Shown here one piece after another: positions 21,001-34,226 of a stretch of 64,000 bases of DNA. The position numbers and the translations under genes are program-made. How positions within the stretch are numbered: position 1 is the first letter of the stretch; the number at the start of each line of letters is the position of its first letter. Source of the DNA: Corylus avellana (Eukaryota > Streptophyta > Magnoliopsida > Fagales > Betulaceae). Below the pieces are notes generated by a model. The model had not been told where the DNA came from, made no database searches, and worked only from the letters and a program-made list of their open reading frames with translations. The stretch lies in the NCBI RefSeq assembly GCF_901000735.1, contig NC_081544.1, positions 28,576,095 to 28,640,094 of the forward strand. Reading direction: 5' to 3'.

Positions 21001-24000
21001 CTTCTAGTGGCAGCTCAAGGGATAGATCACGTAAAAGGAAAGGAAAATCTGAAAATCTAGGCTGCACCACGTCTGCAGCCTCCAAATCATGTGAGAGACG
21101 CAACAAAGAACTAGATGTTCAGCCAGTAGATAATTCCAGCAAGACTAAGAAGGCTAACAAAATGATTGGAGTTGATCTTGCAATTGATAATAACACTATG
21201 AGAATGTTCATTACAACCTGGAAGAAGGCATGTTGTGAGCAAACTGTGTCTGAGGTATTTTCATTCTCGTGCTACAGATTATACTTCATATCTGTCCACT
21301 GCTTCATATTGCTTATCTGATGTTGAATTTTAATTTTACTTTGTAAGATTTACATGTACATTGGCTTCTTTACAATGATTTCACTACAATTCTGAAGGTT
21401 CAAGCCTTTTCAGAATCATATTACATAGTCTTCAAAAAATTTACCATAGGGTGTCTCTCATGTGATTTGGTTGGAATTAAATAATTTTCATTAATAATTT
21501 CATAGCTAAGTCGTACTGCAATAGCCTGGTCCTTTGGGAGTGGGTTATTCATATATGAAGTATATATTTGACTGAAAATTAAAGGATTTGACGTTCACAT
21601 CCTATTAGGACTGAAAATTTTGCTATGGCACATAATATCAACAAAGGTTTTGGCCATCCCTTTAGATCCTGTGGGTATTGAAGATGATACTATGGCAAGT
21701 TCTTGTTTGTTTGGGGGCACATGTGCCTCCCACCTCCATCCTCTCTTCCTAACACCAAAAAAAGGAAAAAATAATTCAGATTAAGTGTTTGTTCATATCC
21801 TATGAGGTGAGAGAGAGAGAGAGAGAGAGAGAGAGGTACAACCGAAGTATATAGGGATTATACATGATATACACCAGTAGGGAGAAGAAAAAGAACACAA
21901 ATCTAGAAACTTTGGAAAATTATAAAATACAGGACTACTGTGAGTAGCCATCCAAACATAAAGGGATTTGAACATAAAAGCTTTTAACTCTATCAACTCT
22001 ATCACCCAACTCTCACAATCTTCAAAATTTTGCCCATTTTGTTCCCGCCAAATACACCACATTAAGCATGGAACCATTCTCTATGCTTCTATATTACAAT
22101 GGCTTCCAAATTGACTTTTGCAACTAGCTAACAGCTCCACTACCTGTTAGGACATGACCCACTCTATCCCAAAAAGACATAAGAGCAAAACCCTCCAATC
22201 TCTAGCCACCTCACAATGGAGTAGAGATGGTAATCAATGAATTTCCGCTCTTCTTGGACATACGACACCAGTCAATCACAAAGACATGCCTTTTCCTTAG
22301 GTTATCCAAAGTTAATATCTTCTCTAGCACATCCGTCCAAACAAAGAACACCACTCTCGGAGTGTTACTGATTTGAGAAAAGGGTCTCTATGCATTTTCT
22401 CTCTTTTCTCTCATCCACCTCCGCCTGAGCGTAGGCATGTGGGTGGCGTGTGAGTGCTGTTTTGGTGTTAGTTTTTAGTTGTTTGGTCAGTGTCATGGCT
22501 GGTTCGAGAAGGTGGTCTATGGAGTCCAAAGATTTTGAGTTGTTGATTAAGGGAGGGGCTTCAGGGGTGAGGATTTTTGAAAGAAGCAACAGGAAATAAA
22601 AATCTATTTTCTTGAAGAAGGATGAGCTAGTGTGGCTGGTACGCATAGTGGAGGATATGGTGGCAGTGGAAACCTCTGAAGTCTTTTGGGATCAATCCAG
22701 AGCAAGGTATCCACGGATAATTGCGCAGAAATGTTCCAATAGACATGGGGGCTTCTTGACGATAGAAGAATTTGATGGAAGGCAACGTTGCAGTTCGATT
22801 ATTATTCCAGAGGGTCGCTATGATGAAGGATGGGAACGCTTTATCTTGGAGGTGTGTTTCGCAAAGTCAGCTTTGTGTGAGGTCAGAGAGGCCAAGGAGG
22901 GAAAGAAGGAAAAAGAGGGGGTGGGAAGGAGGAGCTATGTGGAGGCTTTGGGGTTGACGGTGCAACCGGTAGAGGATTGTTTCAATACTTATACTGAGCT
23001 GATTGCCAGAGTTCCAAGATGGCTGAAGGAGGTCTCTGCAGAGAAGGAAAAGCAAGCCTATAATTTTGTCATGCATATGGGGGGTTCTCAAAAGATCAAG
23101 GACCCGGTGAGGACTTTGGGCGGTCGCATGGAGGGTCCAACGAAGATCCTTTCTTTGGTTGAGATGGGAATGAGCAACTCAAAGGAAGGGGATTATTCGG
23201 GGGATGTTAACAGAGCTCCGGCGAGTAGCTTCCAACCTCCGGTGAGCAGTTTGCATTCTATGGTGAAGCTGCCAGCATCGATAACTGGTGCTAAGCTCTT
23301 GAAGGGACGGGAGGGAGATGGCTGTCATGTGGAGTAGTCCCTATTTCGTGTAAAAGATGAGCAAATTAATGCTAGGGAGTTGTTGAGAAGGCTAAAAGGA
23401 GAGGTTGACGTGGGTTTGGTTAGGCTAGACACAGTGATCAGTAATCTGGAGATCTGTACAACAAAGCATGGTGTGGCTCGTGATTGTAGATGATCGGTCA
23501 GAAGGGATATAATCAAGGGTGGCGTGGCCTAGTTCAACAAGGCTTAGGTTGGGCGGCCCAAGTTGGATCATGGTAAGCCTGTTCAACCAATTAAGACTTA
23601 TTTTAGGAAGAAGAAGGCTCGGCCCATTTTGATCCAGGCCTTGCTAGTAAGGTCTTGGTTATGCAAGATGCTTCTGTTGTGGAGTGTGTGGCAAGGCCCT
23701 TGGAGAAAGGGGAGGGCTCGCGTTCAAGGCTGAAGCCTGCAGGAGCGACGGCTCTTTCGGCGGGCGGCCCATATGCTCCAGTGTGCGTCGATGTTAACTC
23801 TGAGCTTGCCGATTCTAGGTCGCTGATCTCCGACAGGTTTCGTCCTCCCCTATTGACCGTTTCTGTGCCTCCGGCAGAGGCGCCGATGAAGGTTGCATCG
23901 ACTGGAATAGGGCCGGTCGATTATGAGATTTCCGGTTCTGGGTCGCTGATCTTCGACAGGGGTACCCATGCTCGGCTTCCCCTTTCAATCGCTTCTGTCT

Positions 24001-27000
24001 TCGGTAGAGGTGCCGACGAAGGGCGCGTTGCCAGGAGAAGGGCCAGAGGAGAAGTCTTTGGTGAGGGCTGGTGTTCTGGGTGACGCTTCGCCAGTGGGTT
24101 CCACTACTTAGATTATCTCGACGATGGGAGTACGCGTTTTTGTCTCGGGTCCTCAGGTAAAGGCGCAGGTTTTCCCCCCCGCTCCTGACGTCTCTTATGA
24201 TCCGGCGATTGGTTAGTGCTCTCCGAAGGGTGGTTCGAGTCTTTCTGCTCTGGGTATTCTAGGCAAGGAGCCTGGCAAGCGGGCGACACCGGTACCCTTA
24301 GGGTCTGCTGCCGGTGTTTGTGCGGAGTCTGTGAGGGTAGAAATCCTGGGGAGCAGTCTCGCTGATCAACATCTGGGTATTCTAGGTAAGGAGCCTGGCA
24401 TTCGCACGACGCTGATTGTAAATTTGGATGGAGCCTTCCATGATGAAGAGGGTTCCTTTTCTCAGGAGTCTTTCTTTCCGAATTCTTTAGATGAGGAACC
24501 ACTGGCGGTGCAAGAGAGGGCTTTCATTATCAAGGCTTGCAAAGAAGTTGGGCTATTTTGCGATGGAGAAGAAAGGAAGTTTGAAGAGACCATTGGGCTT
24601 GTTATCGCTGACAACAAGGCCAATGAACATAGTGGTTATGGAGTGGTGTTGTATGTGCAAGATGACCGGAGAGTCAGTCGATCACCTTCTTCTCCATTGT
24701 GAGCTCGCAAGTGCTCTTTGGCACATGATTTTTCAGTGTTTTGGGTTGCATTGGGTAATGCCTTGCAGGGTGAGGGCCTTGTTTGCTAGTTGGTGGTCGG
24801 GAGGACGTTCTCGAAGCGCGGTTGTGTGGAAGATGATACCTCTGTGTCTTATGTGGTGTATTTGGAATGAAAGAAATGCTAGATGTTTTGAAAATTCCAC
24901 TAGGACCATAGAGGAATTGACTCATTTCTTTCTCTTTACTCTTTACTCTTGGATGGCCGCTTGGCTAGCTTCTTTAGTGATTAGTTTCTCTGATTTTCTT
25001 TTTCATTTCTCCCCCTCCTAGGCGCTCTCTATTTATACTTCCCGTGTATATGGGTTGCGCCCCTCTGCGCTCTTTTTATATATCATCATTACTTATCAAA
25101 AAAAAAAAAACAAGGCCAATGAAATGGAAAGGGAAGAGATAACGCCTGTGGTTAAAAAATGTATGAGAGAGATCAATAATCTGCAGTCTTCTGTTAATTA
25201 TTTGGAGAATTCTATAAGGGATAGGAATAAGGGAAAGGCCAATCGAGTTAAATTATGAAGCTCAAAATTCTGTCTTGGAATGTGAAAGGTTTGAATGCGA
25301 CGGAAAAGAGGTTGAGGGTTAGAAATCTTCTAAGAAGTTGGAAGGCAGATTTAGTTTGTTTTTAAGAGATGAAGATGGATTTTATTTCACTTAGTTTTGT
25401 GAGGAGCTTATGGGGCTGCCCGTATGTGGAGTGGTGTTCTGTCTCTTCTTCTGGGGCTTTGGGTGGTATTTTGCTTGTGTGGGAAGGTAGATGTTGCTTT
25501 GGGGAGTTATGTGGCGGCCTGTTCGTTCAAAAATGTTGAGGATAGTCTTGTTTGGGCGTTCGCGGGGGTGTATGGGCCTAATAGAATCAATCCCAGGCGT
25601 CTTCTTTGGGAGGAGCTGGCAGGGGATATGTCGTGGTACATTGGTGGGGATTTCAATGTCACACTTTATCTAAGTAAAAGGTCGAGGGGAGCTTATTCTC
25701 GGTCTTCTATGAGGGATTTTGGCAAGTTCATTTCGGAGCAGGGCCTCATGGACCTTCCCTTACTTGAGGGGATCTCTACTTGGTCTAATAATCGCTCTTG
25801 GTCTAAGCTTGACCGATTTCTCGTTTCTCTGGATTGGGAAGGCTGTTATCAGGACTTGCGTTAAAAGAGGTTGCTTCGGGTTTGTTCCGATCATGCTCCT
25901 ATTATTCTGGATTGCAATTTATCTTTGGGAGGCAAAAGACCTTTCAAATTTGAGAACATGTGGCTTAAAGTGGAGGGTTTTGTGGATAAAGTTCGCAGCT
26001 GGTGGGCATCGTATCATTTTCATGGTACTCCGAGCTTCATCCTTTCTAAAAAGATGCAAGCTTTGAAGTGGGACATTAAAAGATGGAATGCTCAAGATTT
26101 TGGCGATGTGGGTGCTTGTTTTAAGGCCCGTATGGATGATCTTAAAGCTCTTGATAGGGTGGAGGAAGAGAGAGGGTTATCTTCTAAAGAGATTGAGAGG
26201 AAAAGGATGCTTGCTAGAGAGTTAGAATCCTCCCTCTTACAAGAAGAAATCAGTTGGAGGCAAAAGTCGAGGATCCGTTGGTTGAAAGAGGGTGATAAGT
26301 GCACGAAATTTTTCCATCGGATTGCTAATGCTAACAGAAGACCGAATTCTATAGAGTCTTTGAACTTTAATGGCACTATTACTTCTGAGCAAGAGGCTAT
26401 TAGTAATCACATCACCCGTTTTTATGAGTCGCTCTTCACGGAGATGTCAGTCAGATATGATATATATATTTAGCCATAATTAGTCTTTCTAGTTATGGTA
26501 TATTTTTGTATTATAGCTATAGTATCTTGTAATTAATAGGTAGATTTTAGTTGCCTTATTTGTTCTCCTAGATTACTGTAATCGCTGAGATACAGCTTGT
26601 AATTAGCTAGACAATTCCTATATAATATGAGAAACCCTCACATTGAGAGGTATTCAGTACAATTGACATGGTATGAGGGCCATCATCTAAATTAGGGTTG
26701 TTTTCAGTTACCTGTTGAGGGGCGTAGGAATTGTCAAGCTTGGGGTGGGACTGGGTTGTTGTTTTTGTGGCAGTCGATAACTTAAGGGGAGTTGTCGATC
26801 ATTCTGGTGGGTTCTAAACTGCTATTCGGCAGTTTCTTGGTTAGTGGAGAATCCTTGGCGGCTATCGGCAAGGTCTGTGGTGGTTGTCGGCAGGTTCTGT
26901 GCAGTCTTGGAGGGCATGTTGGAGAAGGTTGCCAGAAGGTTGGCCTCTTGGAAACGTATGTATTTGTCAAAGGGGGCTAGGCACACCCTCATCAAAAGCA

Positions 27001-30000
27001 CCTTATCCAATCTCCTTACCTATTTTCTGTCTCTTTTTCCTATTCCTGCTACTGTGGCAAGTCGCATTGAGAAGCTCCAATAGGATTTTTTATGGGGTGG
27101 GCTCAATGATGAGTTTAAGTTCCACTTGGTTAGTTGGCACGAGGTTTGCTCTTCGGTTTCTGAGGGTGGTTTAGGGATTCGGAGTTTGCGTTTATTTAAT
27201 CAAGCTCTTTTGGGGAAATGGTTGTGGAGATTTGCTCATGAGGAAGAGGGTTGGTGGAGAATAATCTTGGTGGCGAAGTATGGGGTGTTTTGGGGTGGTT
27301 GGCGTTCTAAGGTCCCTCGTGGATCACATGGGGTGGGGTTATGGAAATACATTTGTAGGGGCTGGAGGTCGTTTCAAAGTTACTTTAGATTTGATCCTAG
27401 AGTGGGGTCGAAAGTCAAATTTTGGGAGGATACTTGGTGTGGCGAGTTGTCTCTCAAGGAGGCTTTTGCTATTCTCTTCAATATAGTTAGTAATAAGGAT
27501 GCTTCCATTGCGGATATCAGAGAGTGTTTAAATGGCAGGGTTCTTTGGAATGTTACCTTTACTCGTAGAATTCAAGATTGGGAGGAGACGGTCTTAGCCT
27601 CTCTTTTCTCACTCTTGTATTCGCTCTCGATGCGTGGGGAAGGGGAGGATCGGATGTGGTGGATTCCTTCAAGAAAAGGGAAGTTTGAGGTTCGCTCTTT
27701 TTATAGGAAGCTTGCTCTTAAAGAGCCCAACCACTTCCCTTGGAAAAGTATTTGTCGTACCAAGGTTCCTTCGAGAGGCGTTTTTTGCTTGGTCGGCCGC
27801 CCTTGGGAAATCTTACATTGGATAATGTTCGGAAGAGAGGTATTGTTGTGATTAACCGATGTTGCATGTGTGCATCGGAAGGGTAGTCTGTGGATCATCT
27901 CTTTCTTCATTGTGGGGTTGTGCGCACTTTGTGGGACGTGATCTTCTCTTGGTTCAACATGTGTTGGGTTATGCCTAGAAGCGTCAATGAGATATTTGCG
28001 AGCTGGTGGTCGGGAGATAAATCCCGTAGTGCAGTGGTGTGGAAGATGGTTCCCCTTTGTCTTTTATGGTGTCTATGGAAGGAAAGGAATACTAGATGCT
28101 TCGAGGATTTGTCGAGAAACCTTGAGGACCTTGTTCATTTATTTTTGTACACTCTCTTCACTTGGACGGCAGGCTGGCTTGCACCCTTAGTGATCAACTT
28201 TCCTGATTTTCTTTTTATGTTCTCTTCTTCTTTCTCCACTTCTTAGTCGCTCTCTTGTATATTTCCTGTGTACTTGAGTTGCGCCCCTTTGTGCTCTTTT
28301 AATGCATTATTACTTATCAAAAAAAAGAAGAAGAACACCACTCTCGTAGGGAGAGACAGAGAGGTAAGTGCCGTATAAAAAGATTTGATCTCGAACCTCT
28401 AGCTTTTGGAAGGGATCCAACACAATCCATCCTTACCACCTTGGCTCAACCTGAGAGAGTTTAAAAGTCGTTGGGAGGAAAGATCAAACGTTCGGGAGGA
28501 AAGATCGTTCAAGAGGAAAGATCAAACGTTTGGGAGGAAACTTCGATCGTTCAAGAGGAAAGGTTGAACATTTGGGAGGAAACTTCGAATGTTCGAAAAT
28601 CAAAACTTTATTTAAAGCATATATTTTTGACAGTTTATCTAGAGGATTGTAAAACACTTTACTTGAATAAAATGAAGGTTCTCATTTTTGTAAATTATTA
28701 TTACCATTTAAACAAATATATTTATTCATGTATTTATTTTTGGAGTATTACAGCTGGAGAGGTCAATTTGAAAGTTGTTGCATTTTCGAATCTTGGAGGA
28801 TGGCTCCTTTGTGCTTAATTCAATGTATTTAGAGAGAGCGGAATGCAAGGAGTTTCAAAGATTATGAGAGATTGGTGTTAGAGTTAAAAGCTGCTATGCG
28901 CAAATTATTTTTTGCTTGGATAGCGGTGTACGATGGTCCTCGCTTTTCTAGTCTTACGGAATTTTTGAACTTGTGTTCTTCTTTTACTCCCTAATTAAGG
29001 GCCTCTCTTGTATACTTTCTGCGTACTTGGGTTGCGCCCCTCTAAGCTTTTAATGAAGGGTTAAATACTTTTTTGCCCTATGTGGTTTAACAATTTTATT
29101 TTTTGCTCCTTCGGTTTTAGTTTTTATCATAGGTGGTACCTCGGTTATTCATAAAGACGGAGATGGTACCTCCGTCTAACTTTTGTCCAAAATTTTACGG
29201 AAATTCACGTCAGCGCCACTAAAATCTCAACACGTGTCCATATTCTTAAAAAAATTAAAATTAAAATGATTAAAAACATTAAAAAATTAAATTAAAATTA
29301 AAATTAAAAAAAAAAAAATCCTTTTTTTTGGAAAAGGGGTGGCCAGGTGGCCAAACCACCCCCAAGGACATAGATCAGAGCTCTATGTGGTCAATCTTCC
29401 CTTCCCCTAAGTTCCCTTAACCCCTAAACAACTACCCTCCATAAAGCTCCAGGTTTCCAGTTCTGTCCCTTAGCATTTTCGCAGTTTCACTCCTTCTCGT
29501 CACACCCTCATTCTCAAAAAACCCACAAGAAGCCCCTGCTTTGAACTATGCTCTGCGCTACAGGCTGTGGTAGAAGAAATACAAGAGCAAAGCCAGGAAC
29601 CAAACCCCAAAAGAAAGCTCTATGTGGTCAATCTTCCCTGGTCTCTCTCTCTGTTTTTGCAATTTTTTTTTTCATTGGCCTTTTGGGGTGGCCGGCCACC
29701 CCTTTTCCCCAAAATGTTTTTTATTTGAAAAAAAAAAAAATTGTAATTTAATTTTGTTTTTTAATGTTTTTAATCATTTTAATTTTAAAAAATTTTATTT
29801 TTTATTTTTAATTAGGTATATGGACACGTGTTGAGTTTTTAGGAGCGCTGGCGTGGATTTCCGTCAAATTCTGGACGGAAGTTAGACGGAGGTACCATCT
29901 CCGTCTTTATGAATAGTCGAAGTACCACCTATAATAAAAACTAAAAGCTAGGGGGCAAAAAATAAAGTTGTTAAACCACAGCTGGGTCAAAGGTATTTAA

Positions 30001-31200
30001 CCCTTTAATGAAATTACTTACTAAAAAAAAAAACAGGTTTAAGTTCTCTACTTGCAAATTGAAAACTCTATTTTTGAGATCTGTGTGATTGGATGTTGGC
30101 TGATTGTGGTGTCCATGTGTCTTGTTTTTTAGATTTTTTAGATCCTTAATGCTGATTGTAATCTTTAAACGTACACTTCCTGCACTTATAATTTCTTTAA
30201 TAAAATCACTTCTTGTAAGAAAAATGGAAAACACTAAAACTCCTACTAAGCAAAGCAAAAGACTATTTACTAACTAGACAAGACACATACTCCAGCTACA
30301 AGGAAAACTCCCTCAAAAAGGAAAACTTTTGAGGTGAAGTCTTTCTACAAGGTGAAGACTAATACAGCCCCGGTGGATGGCCCGTGGAAGCTTATTTGGA
30401 AGAGTAAAGCTCCTCCACGTGTGGCTTTCTTCGTATGGAGGGGAAATTTTAACTTTGGACAACCTACGAAAGAAGAACATCATTGTGACAGAGTGGTGTT
30501 GTATGTGCAAGAAAAGTGGCGAATCTATTGATCACCTTTTAGTGCATTGTGAAGTGGCTATAGAGGTATGGAATATGATTTTTCAGCTGTTTGGTATAAC
30601 GTGGGTGATGCTGGGGAGTTTGAAGGAATGTTTGGGAAGTTGGAGAGGGCAAAGGGTGAAGCGGACAGTCATACACCTTTGGCGGATGGCCCCTTTGTGT
30701 GTAATGTGGTCCTTATGGAGAGAAAGGAATGCGCGGAGTTTTGAGGATCGGGAGATGGGAATTATAGATTTGAAGAAATGGTGCTCCAAACACTTTTATC
30801 ATGGAGGGTCTTGGGGTATTCTTCGCAAGCTTCAACGCTCACGGAATTTATAGATTTCTGTGCGTCCTTTTCAGTTTAAAGCTTATGTAGTAGGCTCTTT
30901 TGTATACTTCCTGTGTACATGGGTTGTGCCCCTTAGGCTTTTTAATACATTGACTTTACTTAATAAAAAAAAAACATACTCCAGCTACAAAAAGCCAATC
31001 TAACAAGAATCAAAATAAGCAAGACTCATACCCAAATAATTACAGGGATAATTTGCAGAATCACTAAATTACCCCTATAGTTAGAATTTTCAAATATATA
31101 GGATTGTTTTGGATCTGTGAAGGAGTATATGTTGGCTTTGCAAATTTTCGAGTTTGCCTCCCACATCATAGTCGTAAGGAAGAAAAATACAAAAGCATCG

Positions 31201-31261
<61 letters not shown>

Positions 31262-34191
31262 CTTTTTGTCTAACCAAAGGAAAAAGAATGAGCTTCTCCT
31301 ATATTCTTTTCTCTTATTTTCTTTATTGTAATTTTTCCTGTAGCATGTTAAGAAAAAGGAGTGTAAGAGATTGAAGAATTTACACTTTCATTTTGTATTA
31401 TGCCTGCTGTTTAGCTAAAAGGATTTACACTTTCATTTAGCTAAAAGGATTGAGAAAGTCCAAAGAGATTTCTTGTGGGGAGGAATGGGATATGAGCCTA
31501 AGTTGCATCTTGTAAGTTGGAACCAAGTCTGCCGTCCCCTTCGCTATGGTGGTCTTGGGCATTCGGAAGTTGTTCCAGTTTAATCAAGCTCTTTTAGGGA
31601 AATGGCTTTGGAGATATGCGAATGAGAGCAAGGCTCTTTGGTGTAAGATTATCAAAGCTAAGTATGAAGACCAAGAAGGTGGGTGGTGCACGAAGGAGGT
31701 TTCGGGTTCTCATGGTGTGGGTCTATGGAAGCATATTCGCAAAGGGTAGAATTTTTTTGCCAAAGGTATTCGGTTTGAGGTGGGGGAGGGTTCAAAAATT
31801 CGTTTCTAGCATGATATTTGGTGTGGGGACAATCTCTTGAAGCAAGCCTTCCCGTCCTTATTTAGTATTGCCAAACACAAAGAAGCTTGGGTGAAGGATA
31901 ATTTTACTTGGAGGAATGGGGTTGTCGAGTCGAATGTCATTTTGTACGGCCGGTCCAAGATTGGGAGATGGATTTGGTTTCTCCTTTTTTTGATCGGTTG
32001 TATTCTTGCAAGGTTTCCATAGACAGTGCAGATCGTATTTGCTGTTCGGCGTCCAAGAAGGGCAAGTTTGAGATTAAGTCACTCTACAAGGCCTTGTCCA
32101 ATTCTAATCAAGAGGAGTTTCCTTGGAAGAGCATCTGGTGTACTAAGGCGCCTCAGCGAGTGGCATTTTTCGGGTGGAATGCTGCTCTAGGCAAAATTTT
32201 GACTCATGATACTCTGCGTAAGAGGAACATAGTGGTAGTGGAATGATGTTGCATGTGCAAGAAGAACGGAGAGTCAGTCGATCATCTTCTTCTCCACTGT
32301 GAGATCGCAAGTGCTCTTTGGCACACGATTTTTAAGCGGTTTGGGTTGCATTGGGTCGTGCCTTGCCGGGTGAGGGACTTGTTCGATAGCTGGTGGTCGG
32401 GAGGTCGATCTCGAAGCGCGATTGTGTGGAAGATGATCCCTCTGTGTCTTATATGGTGTATATGGAATGAAAGAAATGCTAGATGTTTTGAAAATTCCAT
32501 TAGGACCATAGAGGAATTGACTCATTTTTTCTTCTTTACTCTTTACTCTTGGACGGCCGCTTGGCTAGCTCCTTTAGTGACTAGTTTCTCTGATTTTCTT
32601 TTTCATTTCTCTCCCTCTTAGGCGCTTTCTGTGTATACTTCCCGTGTATGTGGGTTGCACCCCTTTGTGCTTTTTATATCATTAGTACTTATCAAAAAAA
32701 AAGTATTATGCCTGTTGTTTTATTTCTTGTTCTAATGTTTCATTTCGTAGCAGGGGCCTGGTCTTTTTTGTTTTTGTTTTGTTTGTTCATGCTTACATTA
32801 ATGGAATGTAATTGTCAGCTGATATCTCCTAATGTTTGTAGGTTTTTGAAGGGATGCTTCAATTTTATAACAAAAAAGTTCGAGGGAAGAAAATGAGATC
32901 AATGTTGTCATCCTTCCCATTTATTGGATTACTAAATATTGCAGTAAGTCGATTGTGTTGAATTTTAGTACCATGCAATGGAGCATGTAATTTAACTGGT
33001 TAATAGAATCTTATGATTACCAATATATCTGTATTTTCACTAATTCATATTTTATATGTAGGGTTGGGAATCTGGTTTCTTTGTTAGACCAATTAATCTC
33101 AAGTCCACTTGTATACTCCCCATGTACTAGAGTGTGCTCTTTTCTTTCAATTAAGTTTATTACTTTATAAAAAGGAACAAGTATCCTATCTAATGCTATT
33201 TTTTCGACTTTGAAGGAATCAAAAGCTGGATATAGACAAATGACAGTTGATTTTGATGATATAAACTGGATTTTGAACTGTAGCCTTTTTTTTTTTTTTT
33301 TTCTCTACTGTTGCTTTCACTTTGCATGATAAATTTTTTTTATAAAGCTACTTTTTCTTTTCTACAAGTCTTTGTGTTGGTAAATTTTGTTTGTTATGAA
33401 AAGGTTGAGAAGGTCATTGCTGGAGAATGCCTCAAATAAAGAAATATAACACTTTAGATTTACAGCTATTAATCGTTTAACAGATATACCATTATTGTAT
33501 TCTATTAGAATATCTCTCTTCTCTTCCAGCCAAAAGGGGAAAAAAGAAATTATTTTTCTGGCAATCCTATTTGTTAAGGATTGTTCTTATGCTTCAACAG
33601 CCACTAGTTTGCAAGACAATTTTGGCGGAAATTTAAGATTCTTAATTCTGACTGGCAACTGTTTACTTATTTTTTTTAATTTTTAAAAAAAGGTCTTACA
33701 ATCGGATGATGACAACGTCTTTAGGATAATATGACTAGTCACTTTTAAAATCTTGCTTTTTATAGATAAAAACTGCTCTATGGTACTCCTGATAAGGTTT
33801 TTCCGAGTTTCATAATCAGGCAATGCTTGATTGACGACTTGGTGAATGGACATATTTTACCTTTATGCTCTTTTATACGCTGCTCTATAATGTTACTTCC
33901 CTGGATTGCCGTTTCTTGTGCTTCTATGTGCTCTGTTCCACTTTTTTTTTTTCTTTTTTTTTTCATCTTATATTGTTGGTGTCAAAATTCTACAAGTAGG
34001 TTCATGATATTAAGTTGATTGATGAGGCCAACGGTCTTCAGACCAAATGATATCTCCTCCACTGATAAGTTAGGGTTTAAGGGTGAGATCATGGGTTCAA
34101 TCCTGTACGAGTGCATGTGTTATTTTCACCTAGAAAGAATGTATGTCTAATGACTTTGAAATTAGATCTTATTTCACTGGAGTGGAAATTA

Positions 34192-34226
<35 letters not shown>

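Larger units (their letters stand above)
19464..24344. repeat. Near-identical 4.88-kb duplicated segment, copy 2
   Basis: Second copy of 11891-16771. It continues without a break into the remaining LINE B (to 28330), so this is the copy connected to the downstream half of the gene. Confidence 0.95.
22360..28330 (+). mobile_element. LINE B, long L1-type element with nested insertions
   Basis: Flanked by a perfect 16-bp target-site duplication AAGAACACCACTCTCG (22344-22359 and 28331-28346) and ending in the conserved LINE tail (hairpin GCGC-CCCTTT-GTGC at 28281-28294) and an A-rich tract. It carries ORF1 and ORF2 with multiple stops and frameshifts. Two later insertions sit inside: a 5'-truncated LINE (24628-25108) and a copia LTR with leader (26445 to about 26905), the latter with loss of about 1 kb of the reverse transcriptase region. 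Confidence 0.93.

Noticed and set aside
28471..28818. Protein of 115 residues with GGK and [10 protein letters not shown] repeats
   Set aside because: It translates a minisatellite and the following anonymous sequence; no start context or homologue.
31026..31374. Open frames rich in SLSLSL and YIYIYI
   Set aside because: They translate a (CT)n(TA)n microsatellite on both strands.
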